Source: Streptomyces venezuelae | Lineage (GTDB): Bacteria > Actinomycetota > Actinomycetes > Streptomycetales > Streptomycetaceae | Direction of reading: 5' to 3' | Assembly (NCBI RefSeq): GCF_008642335.1 | Contig: NZ_CP029191.1 | Span: 7,378,001 to 7,442,000 of the forward strand | DNA: 64,000 nucleotides | Shown here: positions 37,655 to 47,631 of the stretch, piece by piece | Layout: every line of letters begins with the position of its first letter | Numbering within the stretch: the stretch's first letter is position 1 | Made by a program: the position numbers and the translations under genes | Notes under the pieces: model-generated | Database searches by the model: none | What the model was told of the DNA's origin: nothing | The model's input: only the letters and a program-made list of their open reading frames with translations

Positions 37655-39270
37655 CGACGACCGAGCCCCCCATGGGCCTGACCGGCGCGACCCCGCTCGT
37701 CGAGGCGTCCGGCATCGTGAAGCGGTACGGACCCACCGTCGCCCTCCAGGACGGCCGACTGACCGTCCTGCCCGGCGAGTCCCACGCCCTCGTCGGGCGC
37801 AACGGCGCGGGCAAGTCCACCCTCGTCACCGTCCTCACCGGACTCCAGGCCCCCGACGCGGGCACCGTCCGCTTCGACGGCGAACCCGCGCCACCGCTCG
37901 GCGACCGCGACGCATGGCGCCGCAGAGTCGCCTGCGTCTACCAGAAACCCACCGTCGTCCCCGAACTGACCGTCGCCGAGAACCTCTTCATCAACCGGCA
38001 GCCCGCGGGCCGCGGCGGTCTCATCAGCTGGCGCAGACTGCGGAGCGAGGCAGCGGACGTCCTGGCACAGTGGGACGTACACGTCGAACCCGACGCACGC
38101 ACCGCCGACCTCAAGGTCGAGGACCGCCAAATGGTCGAGATCGCGCGGGCGTTGAGCTTCGGGGCCCGCTTCATCGTCCTCGACGAGCCGACCGCTCAGC
38201 TCGACAACCAGGAGATCGAGCGGCTCTTCACGCGCATGCGCGCCCTCCAGGAGTCCGGCGTCACGTTCCTGTTCATCTCGCACCACCTCCAGGAGGTGTA
38301 CGAGGTGTGCCAGACCGTCACCGTCCTGCGCGACGCCCGCTGGATCACCAGCGCCCCCGTCGCCGACCTGCCGCGCGGCGCCCTCGTGGCGGCCATGGCG
38401 GGCGAGGTCATCGCCGAGAAGGCCGACGCCGGGCAAGCCGTGGCCCGCGCGGGAGTGCCGGCCGACGCCCCCGTGCTGCTCGACGTGCGGGGGCTCACCA
38501 GCGAGTCGTACACCGGCATCGACCTCACCGTGCGCGAGGGCGAGGTCGTCGGGCTCGCCGGATCCAGCGGCAGCGGCAAGATCAACCTCGCGGAGAGCTT
38601 CGCCGGACTGCACGCACCGACCGCCGGAACCGCCACGCTCGACGGGCGGCCCCTGCCCTTCGGCGACGTGGCCGCGGCCCTGCGCGCCGGGGTCGGCTGC
38701 GTCCCGCGCGACCGGCACGGCCAGGGCCTCGTCCTCGGCATGAGCATCGGTGACAACGCCACGATGAGCGTCCTCGACCGCCTCGGCCGCTACGGGTTCA
38801 TCGGCACCGACACCAGGCGCCGCTTCGCCGACGACCTCATCGACCGCCTCGACATCCACGCCGAAGGCCCCGACCAGCCCGTCTCCGACCTCTCCGGCGG
38901 CAACGCCCAGAAGGTCGTCATGGCCCGCGCCCTGGCCTCCGACCCACGTCTGCTCGTCCTCATCAACCCGACCGCGGGCGTCGACGTGAAGTCCAAGGAG
39001 TCCCTGCTCGCCCGTGTCGACAGCGCCCGCGACGACGGCACGGCCGTCCTCGTGGTCTCCGACGAACTGGACGACCTGCGCCGCTGCGACCGCGTCCTGG
39101 TCCTGTTCCACGGCCGCGTCGTGGCGGAACACGAGGCGGGCTTCGCGGACCACGACTTGATCGCGTCGATCGAGGGCGTGAGCGGCACGGGCCCCGAAAG
39201 GGGCACGGGGAACCGCGTGACCGGCCACAACGGGCCTGCAGCCGAAGACCAAGGAGACCACCATGGCTGA
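37651..39270 (+). CDS. Sugar ABC transporter ATP-binding protein with degenerate second domain
   Basis: A 539-residue RbsA-type protein. Domain 1 is intact: Walker A GRNGAGKST (~55) and Walker B FIVLDEPTAQLD. Domain 2 has GSSGSGKIN, with Ile where Ser/Thr should bind the magnesium-coordinating phosphate, and LLVLINPTAGVD, lacking the Asp-Glu of Walker B, though LSGGNAQK remains. So only one ATP site is likely to hydrolyse. ATG at 37651 overlaps the binding-protein stop; its own end overlaps the permease start by eight bases. Confidence 0.88.
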   Translation: MTTTEPPMGLTGATPLVEASGIVKRYGPTVALQDGRLTVLPGESHALVGRNGAGKSTLVTVLTGLQAPDAGTVRFDGEPAPPLGDRDAWRRRVACVYQKPTVVPELTVAENLFINRQPAGRGGLISWRRLRSEAADVLAQWDVHVEPDARTADLKVEDRQMVEIARALSFGARFIVLDEPTAQLDNQEIERLFTRMRALQESGVTFLFISHHLQEVYEVCQTVTVLRDARWITSAPVADLPRGALVAAMAGEVIAEKADAGQAVARAGVPADAPVLLDVRGLTSESYTGIDLTVREGEVVGLAGSSGSGKINLAESFAGLHAPTAGTATLDGRPLPFGDVAAALRAGVGCVPRDRHGQGLVLGMSIGDNATMSVLDRLGRYGFIGTDTRRRFADDLIDRLDIHAEGPDQPVSDLSGGNAQKVVMARALASDPRLLVLINPTAGVDVKSKESLLARVDSARDDGTAVLVVSDELDDLRRCDRVLVLFHGRVVAEHEAGFADHDLIASIEGVSGTGPERGTGNRVTGHNGPAAEDQGDHHG

Positions 39271-40300
39271 TCTCAAGGCCGCGCCCGCAGAAGCCGTCCC
39301 CGCACCGAGCCGTACCGCCGAAGCCCGCGCCGTAAAAGGCATCGTCCTGCGTCGCGCTCGCGAACTCGCCCTGCTTCCGGCGCTGTTGCTGCTCACGCTG
39401 CTGGGAGCCCTGCTCAACGACTCGTTCCTGACCGAGCGGAACCTCATCTCCATCCTCGGCGCGTCCGCCGCGCTCGCCATGGTCGTCCTCGCCGAGTCCC
39501 TCGTCCTCATCACCGGCAAGTTCGACCTCTCCCTGGAGTCGGTCGTCGGCATCGCGCCCGCCGTCGGCGCGCTGCTCGTCCTGCCCGCCGCCCAGGCCGG
39601 CTTCGGCACGGACCTGCCCGCCGCCGTCGGGATCCTCGCCATCGTGCTGGTCGGCGCGGCCATTGGCGCCTTCAACGGCGTCCTTGTGGTGAAGCTCGGA
39701 CTCAACGCGTTCATCGTGACGCTCGCCATGCTGATCGTGCTGCGCGGCCTCCTCGTCGGCGCCACCGAGGGCAAGACCCTCTTCGGCATGCCCGACGCCT
39801 TCTACACCCTCGCCACCACCACCTTCCTGAGCATCCCCCTGTCGGTGTGGCTCGCGGGCGCCGCCTTCGGCATCGCGGGCTTCGTCCTCAAGTACCACCG
39901 CGTGGGCCGCGCCCTGTACGCGATCGGCGGTAACCCGGACGCCGCGCGCGCCGCGGGCATCCGCGTCGACCGGGTCATGCTCGGCGTGTTCGTCGTCGCC
40001 GGGGCCCTCGCCGCGGTCGGCGGCCTCATGCAGACCGGGTACGTCGGCGCCATCAACGCCAACCAGGGCCAGAACATGATCTTCACGGTGTTCGCCGCCG
40101 CCGTCATCGGAGGCATCGGTCTCGACGGCGGCAAGGGCACCATGTTCGGAGCCCTCACCGGCGTGCTGCTCCTCGGCGTCGTACAGAACCTGCTGACCCT
40201 CGCGCAGGTGCCGTCCTTCTGGATCCAGGCCATCTACGGCGGAATCATCCTCGTCGCCCTGATGATCGCCCGCGTCACCACTGGCCGCGTACAGGACTAA
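39263..40300 (+). CDS. Sugar ABC transporter permease of the fucose locus
   Basis: A 345-residue RbsC-type permease with about ten helices and the motif ITGKFDLSLES near residue 80, the counterpart of the 'G.IDLSVGS' loop. AAGGAG precedes ATG at 39263. A single permease gene suggests a homodimer. Confidence 0.88.
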   Translation: MADLKAAPAEAVPAPSRTAEARAVKGIVLRRARELALLPALLLLTLLGALLNDSFLTERNLISILGASAALAMVVLAESLVLITGKFDLSLESVVGIAPAVGALLVLPAAQAGFGTDLPAAVGILAIVLVGAAIGAFNGVLVVKLGLNAFIVTLAMLIVLRGLLVGATEGKTLFGMPDAFYTLATTTFLSIPLSVWLAGAAFGIAGFVLKYHRVGRALYAIGGNPDAARAAGIRVDRVMLGVFVVAGALAAVGGLMQTGYVGAINANQGQNMIFTVFAAAVIGGIGLDGGKGTMFGALTGVLLLGVVQNLLTLAQVPSFWIQAIYGGIILVALMIARVTTGRVQD

Positions 40301-40336
40301 GAGCCTGTGTCATACCCCCTTCCGGAGAGGCCCCCT

Positions 40337-41722
40337 GTGTCCCCGACGCCCGCCCGCATCACCGCGGTAGACACCTACGACATACGGTTCCCCACCTCGC
40401 GGGAGCTGGCCGGCTCCGACGCGATGAACCCGGACCCCGACTACTCCGCCGCCTACGTGGTACTGCGCACCGACGCCGACGACGGCCTGGAGGGGCACGG
40501 CTTCACCTTCACCATCGGGCGCGGCAACGACGTCCAGGTCGCCGCGATCCACTCCCTGCGCCACCACGTGATCGGCCGCCCGGTCGACGACGTCTGTGCC
40601 GACCCCGGCACCCTCAACCGTGACCTCGTCGGCGACAGCCAGCTGCGCTGGCTCGGCCCGGAGAAGGGCGTGATGCACATGGCCGTCGGCGCGGTCGTCA
40701 ACGCGGTCTGGGACCTCGCCGCCAAGCGTGCCCGCAAGCCCCTGTGGCGGCTGCTCGCCGACGCCACGCCCGAGTGGCTCGTCTCCCAGGTCGACTTCCG
40801 GTACATCGCCGACGCCCTCACCCCGCAGGACGCCCTCGACCTGCTCCAAGCCGGCCGTACGGGCGCGGCGGACCGGACCGCCGCCCTCCTGGAGGGGGGC
40901 TTCCCCGGCTACACCACCTCGCCCGGCTGGCTCGGCTACAGCGACGAGAAACTCACCCGCCTCGCCCGGCAGGCCGTCGCCGACGGCTTCACACAGATCA
41001 AACTGAAGGTCGGCGCCGACCTCGCCGACGACATCCGCCGCTGCCGCACCGCGCGCGCCGCCATCGGACCCGACATCCGCATCGCCGTCGACGCCAACCA
41101 GCGCTGGAACGTCGACGAAGCCGTCCAATGGACGCGCGCGCTCGCCGAGTTCGACCCCTACTGGGTCGAAGAACCCACCAGCCCGGACGACGTACTCGGC
41201 CACGCCGCGATCCGCGCGGCCGTCGCACCGGTCAAGGTCGCCACCGGCGAACACGTACAGAACCGCATCGTCTTCAAACAGCTCCTCCAGGCCGATGCCA
41301 TCGACATCCTCCAGATCGACGCGGCACGCGTCGGCGGAGTCAACGAGAACCTCGCGATCCTGCTGCTCGCCGCCAAGTTCGGCGTCCCCGTCTGCCCGCA
41401 CGCGGGGGGCGTCGGACTCTGCGAACTCGTCCAGCACCTGTCGATGTTCGACTACGTGGCACTCGCCGGGACCATGGAGAACCGCGTCATCGAGTACGTC
41501 GACCACCTCCACGAGCACTTCACCGACCCCGTCGTGCTGCACGCCGGCCACTACACCGCCCCGGCCGCGCCCGGCTTCTCGGCGACGATGCGCGCCGAGT
41601 CGATCGCCGAATTCACCTACCCGGGCGGCACGTTCTGGGCCGCGGACCTCGGCCGGCCGGAGCATGCGCAGGGCGCCCCCGCACACGACCACCTGACACG
41701 GGACAAGGGAGCAGCCGCATGA
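40337..41722 (+). CDS. L-fuconate dehydratase-like enolase-superfamily enzyme
   Basis: A 461-residue enzyme from GTG at 40337 (GGAGAGG seven bases upstream). The N-terminus [23 protein letters not shown] segment is diagnostic of L-fuconate/L-rhamnonate-type dehydratases. The catalytic base motif TQIKLKVG (KxK) is near 222, metal ligands in [15 protein letters not shown] and ATGEHVQN, and the catalytic His in [11 protein letters not shown]. The reaction converts L-fuconate to 2-keto-3-deoxy-L-fuconate. Next in the operon is the dehydrogenase for that product. Confidence 0.88.
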   Translation: MSPTPARITAVDTYDIRFPTSRELAGSDAMNPDPDYSAAYVVLRTDADDGLEGHGFTFTIGRGNDVQVAAIHSLRHHVIGRPVDDVCADPGTLNRDLVGDSQLRWLGPEKGVMHMAVGAVVNAVWDLAAKRARKPLWRLLADATPEWLVSQVDFRYIADALTPQDALDLLQAGRTGAADRTAALLEGGFPGYTTSPGWLGYSDEKLTRLARQAVADGFTQIKLKVGADLADDIRRCRTARAAIGPDIRIAVDANQRWNVDEAVQWTRALAEFDPYWVEEPTSPDDVLGHAAIRAAVAPVKVATGEHVQNRIVFKQLLQADAIDILQIDAARVGGVNENLAILLLAAKFGVPVCPHAGGVGLCELVQHLSMFDYVALAGTMENRVIEYVDHLHEHFTDPVVLHAGHYTAPAAPGFSATMRAESIAEFTYPGGTFWAADLGRPEHAQGAPAHDHLTRDKGAAA

Positions 41723-42474
41723 CCGACTTCCAAGGCCTCAAGGCCCTCGTCACCGGCGGGGCCTCCGGCATCGGCCGGTCCACCGCCGAGCTCCTCGCCG
41801 CCCGCGGCGCCGACGTCGCCGTCCTCGACCTCGACCCGGGAGGCGTCGACAAACCCCTGCGCGCCTACGCGGCCGACGTCACCGACGACACGGCCGTCCG
41901 GGACGCCGTCGCCGCTGCCGCCGCCGACCTCGGCGGACTCGACGTCCTGGTCAACAACGCGGGCATCGGCGCCCAGGGCACCGTCGAGGACAACGACGAC
42001 GCCCAGTGGCACGCCGTCCTGGACGTCAACGTCCTGGGGATCGTCCGCACCACCCGCGCCGCCCTGCCCCACCTGCGCCTCTCCGCCGACGCGGCGATCG
42101 TCAACACCTGCTCCATAGCCGCGACCGCGGGCCTCCCGCAACGCGCCCTGTACTCGGCGTCGAAGGGCGCGGTGCTCTCCCTCACCCTCGCCATGGCCGC
42201 CGACCACGTGCGTGACGGGGTGCGCGTCAACTGCGTCAACCCCGGCACCGTCGACACCCCGTGGATCGGCCGGCTCCTGGCCGCCGCCCCCGACCCCGCC
42301 GCCGAGCGGGCCGCCCTGGAAGCCCGACAGCCCACCGGGCGGCTCGTCACCGCCGACGAAGTCGCGGGCGCCATCGCCTACTTGGCGAGCCCCCTGTCCG
42401 GCGCCACCACCGGCACCGCACTCGCCGTCGACGGCGGCATGCAGGGCCTGCGACCGCGGCCGGTGCAGCGGTGA
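41719..42474 (+). CDS. SDR dehydrogenase, probable 2-keto-3-deoxy-L-fuconate dehydrogenase
   Basis: A 251-residue classical [11 protein letters not shown] cofactor loop, NNAG, catalytic Ser (NTCSIAA) and YSASK. ATG overlaps the dehydratase stop by four bases. In the oxidative fucose pathway an NAD-dependent SDR oxidises 2-keto-3-deoxy-L-fuconate, and the position after the dehydratase supports that role. Specificity is inferred from context. Confidence 0.82.
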   Translation: MTDFQGLKALVTGGASGIGRSTAELLAARGADVAVLDLDPGGVDKPLRAYAADVTDDTAVRDAVAAAAADLGGLDVLVNNAGIGAQGTVEDNDDAQWHAVLDVNVLGIVRTTRAALPHLRLSADAAIVNTCSIAATAGLPQRALYSASKGAVLSLTLAMAADHVRDGVRVNCVNPGTVDTPWIGRLLAAAPDPAAERAALEARQPTGRLVTADEVAGAIAYLASPLSGATTGTALAVDGGMQGLRPRPVQR

Positions 42475-43511
42475 GCGGCCTGGCGCGGCGCCCCCTCGGC
42501 TCCGGTGGCGTCGAGGTGACCGAGCTGTCCTTCGGTGCCGCCGGCATCGGCAACCTCTACGCGCCGATCACCGACGCGCAGGCGACCACCGCACTCGACC
42601 ACGCCTGGAACGCGGGCATCCGCTATTTCGACACCGCCCCGCACTACGGTCTCGGCCTGTCCGAGCGCAGGCTGGGCGAGGCGCTGCGGGGGCGGGACCG
42701 CTCCTCGTACGTCATCTCCACGAAGGTCGGCCGGATCCTGGAGCCCGCGAACCTCCCCGGCGACGACCTCGCCGACGGCGGCTTCGCCGTGCCGCGGACG
42801 CACCGCAGGATCTGGGACTTCAGCGCGGACGGCGTGCGCCGCTCCATCGAGTCGAGCCTCACCCGGCTCGGCACCGACCGCGTCGACGTCGTCTTCCTGC
42901 ACGACCCCGACCACCACGAGGAGGAGGCCTTCCGCGAGGGCTACCCCGCCCTGGAGAAACTGCGCTCCGAAGGCATGGTCGGCGCGATAGGCGCGGGCAT
43001 GAACCAGGCGGAGATGCTCACCCGCTTCGTCCGCGACACGGACGTCGACGCCGTGCTCTGCGCCGGCCGCTACACCCTCCTCGACCACCAGGCACTCGCC
43101 GAGCTGCTGCCCGCCGCCAACGAGCGCGGCGCCTCGATCGTCATCGGCGGCGTCTTCAACTCCGGACTCCTCGCCGACCCCAAGCCGGGCGCCCGCTTCG
43201 ACTACGTGGAGGCGCCACCGCACCTGCTGGCCCGCGCCCGCGCGCTGCGCACGCTCGCCGAGCGGCACGGCACGACGCTCCGCGCCGCCGCCCTGGCCTT
43301 CCCCTTCGGCCACTCCGCCGTCGCCAGCGTGCTCGTCGGCATCCGCGCGCCGGAACAGGTCACCGACGCGGCCGAGCAGTTCGCGGCCGAGGTGCCGGAC
43401 GACTTCTGGCGGGAGGCGAGGGAGACCGGGTTGCTGCCCGCGCACGTACCGGTACCCGCAGCGGCCCGGACAGACATATCGCCGGGCGTACGGGGAAGGG
43501 ACCGGCTGTGA
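42471..43511 (+). CDS. Aldo/keto reductase, probable L-fucose (D-threo-aldose) 1-dehydrogenase
   Basis: A 346-residue AKR with the catalytic tetrad regions FDTAPHYGLGLSE (Asp, Tyr), ISTKVGR (Lys) and FLHDPDH (His). The AKR branch with 'GLGNLY' and 'VGR.L' resembles bacterial L-fucose/D-threo-aldose dehydrogenases, which make the 1,5-lactone. GTG at 42471 overlaps the preceding stop. Confidence 0.82.
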   Translation: MSGLARRPLGSGGVEVTELSFGAAGIGNLYAPITDAQATTALDHAWNAGIRYFDTAPHYGLGLSERRLGEALRGRDRSSYVISTKVGRILEPANLPGDDLADGGFAVPRTHRRIWDFSADGVRRSIESSLTRLGTDRVDVVFLHDPDHHEEEAFREGYPALEKLRSEGMVGAIGAGMNQAEMLTRFVRDTDVDAVLCAGRYTLLDHQALAELLPAANERGASIVIGGVFNSGLLADPKPGARFDYVEAPPHLLARARALRTLAERHGTTLRAAALAFPFGHSAVASVLVGIRAPEQVTDAAEQFAAEVPDDFWREARETGLLPAHVPVPAAARTDISPGVRGRDRL

Positions 43512-43630
43512 GAGTCGCGCCGCACACCGAGGTCCGCGCCGACCGCGGCACCGACCTCTTCCACGTCGTCCACGACCACTCGGCCGCGGGTCCGGACGTG
43601 GGCCTGCCCGTCGTAGGGGAGCTGCCGTGA
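43508..43630 (+). pseudogene. Collapsed L-rhamnose/L-fucose mutarotase remnant (40 residues)
   Basis: GTG at 43508 overlaps the aldo/keto reductase stop, and its own TGA overlaps the lactonase GTG, so the frame is coupled at both ends. The product joins VRVAPHTEVRADR, GTDLFHV and VHDHSAAGPDVGLPVVGEL. These match, from memory, the start, middle and end of a ~105-residue actinobacterial mutarotase (VRADR..., RSGTDLFHV..., VVHDYSA.G...GLPVVWEL). About 30 residues seem lost at each of two points, in frame. The catalytic core is missing, so it is very unlikely to be an active mutarotase. Confidence 0.75.
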
Positions 43631-44484
43631 CAGAGACCGAGCCGCTTCTCGTCGACGCCCACCACCACGTGTGGGACCTCTCCGTGCGGGACCAGAACTG
43701 GATCGCTGGGGACGCCCTGGCCCCGATCCGCAGGAACTTCTCCCTCGCCGACCTCGTACCCGAGGCCCGCGCGGCCGGGGTCGGCGCCACGCTCGTCGTC
43801 CAGACGGTCACCGTCCCCGAGGAGACACCGGAACTCCTGGCGCTCGCCGATGCCGACGACCTCGTCGCGGGCGTCGTCGGCTGGACGGACCTCACGCGCC
43901 CCGACATCGCGGACGCCCTGGCCGGCCTGCGTGAACTCCCGGGCGGACAGCACCTGGTGGGCATCCGGCACCAGGTGCAGGCCGAGCCGGACCCCGAGTG
44001 GCTGCTGCGCCCGGACGTCCGGTGGGGTCTCACCGCCATGGCCGCGGCGGGACTCGCCTACGACCTTGTGGTCCTGCCCCACCAGCTGCCCGCCTGCGCC
44101 AAGGTGGCGGCGGACATGCCGGAACTCACGTTCGTGCTGGACCACTTGGGAAAGCCTCCCATCGCGTGCGGAGCCCTCGAACCCTGGGCGTCGACCATTC
44201 GCGTGCTCGCCGGCCGCCCCAACGTCGTGTGCAAGCTCTCCGGCATGGTCACCGAGGCCGACCATGAGACCTGGACGGTCGACGACTTGCGGCCGTACGC
44301 GGACACGGTCCTCAAGGCCTTCGGACCCCGGCGTGTGATGTACGGCTCCGACTGGCCCGTCAGCACGCTCGCGGCGACCTACGCGGAAGTCCTCGTCACC
44401 GCAGGGTTGTTGACGTCCGACCTCAGCACCTCTGAGCGTCAAGAGGTCTTCGGCGGCACCGCACGGCGCGTCTACTCGCTCTGA
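43627..44484 (+). CDS. L-fuconolactonase-like amidohydrolase
   Basis: A 285-residue amidohydrolase-superfamily (COG3618) enzyme. Metal/catalytic residues: VDAHHHVWD at ~9-17, GIRHQVQ, VLDHLGKPP (~174) and YGSDWPVS (~246). Family members hydrolyse L-fucono-1,5-lactone to L-fuconate. GTG at 43627 is coupled to the mutarotase remnant. Last gene of the operon; the final pathway enzyme cleaving 2,4-diketo-3-deoxy-L-fuconate is not found here. It converges with the next gene across four bases. Confidence 0.88.
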   Translation: MTETEPLLVDAHHHVWDLSVRDQNWIAGDALAPIRRNFSLADLVPEARAAGVGATLVVQTVTVPEETPELLALADADDLVAGVVGWTDLTRPDIADALAGLRELPGGQHLVGIRHQVQAEPDPEWLLRPDVRWGLTAMAAAGLAYDLVVLPHQLPACAKVAADMPELTFVLDHLGKPPIACGALEPWASTIRVLAGRPNVVCKLSGMVTEADHETWTVDDLRPYADTVLKAFGPRRVMYGSDWPVSTLAATYAEVLVTAGLLTSDLSTSERQEVFGGTARRVYSL

Positions 44485-44488
44485 GCGG

Positions 44489-45916
44489 CTACTCGCTCCG
44501 AGCCGGCGGAGCCAGCCGCGTCGGTCCCAGGAACTCCCGGACGTACGTGCGCTCCCAGCACGCGCCCGTCTCGCGCAGCTCGCGCCAGGTCGTGTACCGG
44601 TAGCGGTACAGCCTGGCGCGGATGTACACGGGCGGGGAGCCGGGCGGGAACGGTGAGCTCCGCAGCAGCCGCAGGGTGTCGCGGTCGTCGTCCAGCAGGC
44701 GTTCCACCAGCGGGCCGAACCAGGAGCGCGCGTACGCGGGGGACAGCCCGGCGAACCACATCATCCAGTCGAGGCGCAGGTGGTAGGGCGCGAACTGGCG
44801 CGGCCAGCGGTGTATGTCGCCGGGCTTGCCCTTGAACTCGTAGGCCCGCCAGTCGGAGTCCTCGCGGGGCACGGTGTCCGCCGTGCCCTCGATGACGATC
44901 TCCTGGCGCACCCGGTTGACGCTGCCGAACGCGCCGTACGCGTTGACGAGGTGCAGTGGGTCGAACGAGCGGTTCATGACCTGCCGCCGGGACAGCAGAT
45001 TGCGCACGGGCCGGTAGCTCATGGCCAGGAGCAGTACGGCCACGGCGGTGACCACCACCTCGTACCAGACGGGCGGGCCCGCGACGTCAGGTGCCGTGTG
45101 CCAGCGGGACAGGTCGAGGGCGGCGACCGCGAGCACGACGGTGATCCAGTTCAGCCAGGAGAAGTTGCCGGACAGGACCAGCCAGAGCTGGGTCACGATC
45201 ATCAGGCAGGCCGCTCCCGTCGCCACCGGCTGGGGCGTGAACAGCAGAAACGGCACGACGAGTTGGGTGACGTGGTTGGCCGCGACCTCCACTCGGTGCA
45301 CCGGTTTGGGCAGGTGGTGGAAGAACCAGCTCAGCGGCCCCGGCATCGGCTGTGTCTCGTGGTGGAAGTCCAGGCAGGTGAGCTCGCGCCAGCACGCGTC
45401 GCCGCGCATCTTGATCAGCCCGGCGCCGAACTCCACGCGGAAGAGCACCCACCGCAGCAGGAAGAGCACGAGGACCGGCGGCGCGACCCGGTCGTTGCCG
45501 AGGAAGACCGCGAGGAAGCCCACTTCGAGGAGCAGCGACTCCCAGCCGAAGCCGTACCAGGTCTGCCCCACGTTGACGATGGAGAGATACAGCGCCCAGG
45601 GCACCAGCCACAGCAGCATCGCGCCCCACAGGGGCAGGAGGTTGTCCACGCCGGCGAGCAACGCCACCGCGACCGCGCACCCCGCCCACGCGCACAGCGC
45701 GAAGAGCCGGTCCGAGAAGCGCAGCTGGAACAGGCTGGGGGCGGCGCGGAACGGCACCCGCTCGACGTACTTCGGCACCGGCAGCATCCCGCGCTCCCCG
45801 ATGAGCGCCCGGAACTGCAGGGCGGCCCCGAGGAAGGCCATCACGTAGAGCACGGCCAGAGCCCGCTGGAAGATCAGCCGACTCAGCCAGTACGCGTCCG
45901 CCGTGAACCACTGCAC
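44489..45916 (-). CDS. Lipase maturation factor family membrane protein
   Basis: A 475-residue membrane protein with roughly eight to nine helices between residues 10 and 315, then a cytosolic or extracytoplasmic C-terminal domain (DSDWRAYEFKGKPGDI...PRQFAPYHLRLDWMMWF) that is the conserved LMF signature. Eukaryotic LMF1 helps lipases fold in the ER; the bacterial role is unknown. GTG at 45916 gives the family start VQWFTADAYWLSRLIFQRAL. The promoter side is shared with the divergent lipoprotein gene. Confidence 0.85.
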   Translation of the reverse strand: MQWFTADAYWLSRLIFQRALAVLYVMAFLGAALQFRALIGERGMLPVPKYVERVPFRAAPSLFQLRFSDRLFALCAWAGCAVAVALLAGVDNLLPLWGAMLLWLVPWALYLSIVNVGQTWYGFGWESLLLEVGFLAVFLGNDRVAPPVLVLFLLRWVLFRVEFGAGLIKMRGDACWRELTCLDFHHETQPMPGPLSWFFHHLPKPVHRVEVAANHVTQLVVPFLLFTPQPVATGAACLMIVTQLWLVLSGNFSWLNWITVVLAVAALDLSRWHTAPDVAGPPVWYEVVVTAVAVLLLAMSYRPVRNLLSRRQVMNRSFDPLHLVNAYGAFGSVNRVRQEIVIEGTADTVPREDSDWRAYEFKGKPGDIHRWPRQFAPYHLRLDWMMWFAGLSPAYARSWFGPLVERLLDDDRDTLRLLRSSPFPPGSPPVYIRARLYRYRYTTWRELRETGACWERTYVREFLGPTRLAPPARSE

Positions 45917-46094
45917 GGGTCCATTGTGCTGCCGACCAGGGTATTCCGTACGCCGACCGGGCCGTACGCCAGACGCCGACCGGGCCGCACACCCGGCTCG
46001 ACCCGGCTTGCGGGCCCTCGGGAACCCCCGCAGACAATGGCGGAACACCCCCCCGTGAGCGGGGGCACACTGCACGGCAACGGCGGGAGAACCG

Positions 46095-47243
46095 GTGCGC
46101 ACATCCACCAGGACCCACGCGGTCGCCCTCGCGATATCCGCGGCCCTAGCGGTAGCGGGCGCGGCGGGCTGTTCGGGCGACGGCGACAAGAAGACAGCCG
46201 ACGGCGGCAGCGAACTGTTCATGCAGCCGGTCGCCGCCCAGGGCCCCGACCCGTTCACCGAGTCCACCGCGCAGACCGACGCCTCCCCGCCGCCCGTCAC
46301 CCGTTCGCCGCAACCCTCGCCCACCGGATCGGCCACCCCGCAGGGCACCCGCTCCATCCCGGGCGGGACACCGGGGCTGTACGGCGGCACCCACAACGTG
46401 GGCAGCTGCGACGTCGACCGGCAGGTGCGCTTCCTCACCGCCGACCACGCGAAGGCCCGCGCGTTCGCGCAGGCGTCCGGCATCGACGTGGCCGCCGTAC
46501 CGGACTATCTGCGGGGGCTGACCCCTGTCGTGCTGCGGGCCGACACGCGCGTCACCAACCACGGCTACCGCGGCGGCTCGCCCACGAGCTACCAGTCCGT
46601 CCTGCAGACGGGCACGGCCGTCCTCGTCGACGACCGCGGCCTGCCGCGGGTGCGCTGCGCGTGCGGGAACCCGCTGAAGCCGCCGGTCGCGTTCAAGAGC
46701 TCGCCCCGGCACAACGGGCAGGCGTGGAGCGGCTATCAGCCGACGCGGGTCGTCGTGGTCACCCCGGCGCCGCGGCCGATCGTCGAGATCACCATCGTGA
46801 ACATCGTCAACAATACCTGGATCGAGCGGAAGATCGGCGACGGGAAGGCACACCACGACCGTCCGACCAAGCCGCCCACCCCCACCCCCACACCGACCCC
46901 CACGACGCCGAGCCCCACGTCCCCCACGCCGTCGAGCCCGACACCCACGGACCCGGACGAGACCACCCCGGACGAGACCGGGACCGGGACCGAGCCCGAC
47001 GAGACGAGCCCCGACGAGACCGGGTCCGGGCAGACCGATCCGGACGAGACCAGTCCCGACGAGACCAGTCCCGACGAGACGAGCCCGGACGAGACGGGCC
47101 CCGACGGAACAAGTCCCGGCGAAACCAGCCCCGACGAGGACGCCGGCGATTCCCCGACCGGCTGCCCCACCGGGACGGGCACGCCCTCGCGCCCCGCGTC
47201 GCCGATCCCGCCCGGCTGCCCCTCACCGGTGCTGCCGTCGTAG
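46095..47243 (+). CDS. Secreted lipoprotein with DUF6777-like domain and DET/SP repeat tail
   Basis: A 382-residue lipoprotein: signal peptide with lipobox AGAAGC at ~21-26; a Pro/Ser/Thr linker; a globular middle (~95-235) with PGLYGGTHNVGSCDVDRQVRFLT split over that region, a Cys pair VRCACGNPL, and a VNIVNNTW segment; then a TP-rich stretch and ~12 degenerate repeats of (P)DETSP; finally a Cys-containing GC PTGTGTP end. The tail looks like a cell-wall-spanning linker. Function unknown. Confidence 0.75.
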   Translation: MRTSTRTHAVALAISAALAVAGAAGCSGDGDKKTADGGSELFMQPVAAQGPDPFTESTAQTDASPPPVTRSPQPSPTGSATPQGTRSIPGGTPGLYGGTHNVGSCDVDRQVRFLTADHAKARAFAQASGIDVAAVPDYLRGLTPVVLRADTRVTNHGYRGGSPTSYQSVLQTGTAVLVDDRGLPRVRCACGNPLKPPVAFKSSPRHNGQAWSGYQPTRVVVVTPAPRPIVEITIVNIVNNTWIERKIGDGKAHHDRPTKPPTPTPTPTPTTPSPTSPTPSSPTPTDPDETTPDETGTGTEPDETSPDETGSGQTDPDETSPDETSPDETSPDETGPDGTSPGETSPDEDAGDSPTGCPTGTGTPSRPASPIPPGCPSPVLPS

Positions 47244-47631
47244 ACGGCAGGGAGCCATACCGGTCAGACGGCGGGTGAGAGGGCCATGCGGAACGCGCCA
47301 ATCGTTCCCGGGCCCTCTCGTCGCTGTCGCCCCTGCCGCCACGGACGTCCATTCCCCGGCCGGCAAGCGCGTTCTCACATATCGCCGAGTTCAGTCATCA
47401 GGCAAATACGCAAGAGTTTCCGAATGATATGGAGCGGGCGGGTCCGATTGGCTGGGGAGTGGCGCATTCACGTCGGTTATGGCATGGCATTGAGTCAAAT
47501 GGCGCTGGTAGTTGATTTTCAAATATGGCAGAGTCGTCCGTCAGGTGGCCGGTCAAGTCCAAGCAATAGATCCAGCCGGTCTTCCGGTCGCCCCGAGGAC
47601 CAGCCATCAGCCGCGGGGGAGAAGTCGGCTC
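47244..47631. promoter_or_regulatory. AT-richer leader/promoter region of the LuxR gene
   Basis: 388 bases without a credible gene. From 47395 to 47545 the sequence is strikingly AT-rich for this genome (for example AGTTGATTTTCAAATATGGC at about 47508), suggesting promoters and possibly transferred DNA. A GGGGGAG ribosome site precedes the LuxR start. Confidence 0.45.

Noticed and set aside
46960..47130. Repeated GACGAGAC(C/G)AG units as a CRISPR array
   Set aside because: Units are contiguous, degenerate and in frame with the DETSP tail of a lipoprotein; there are no spacers.
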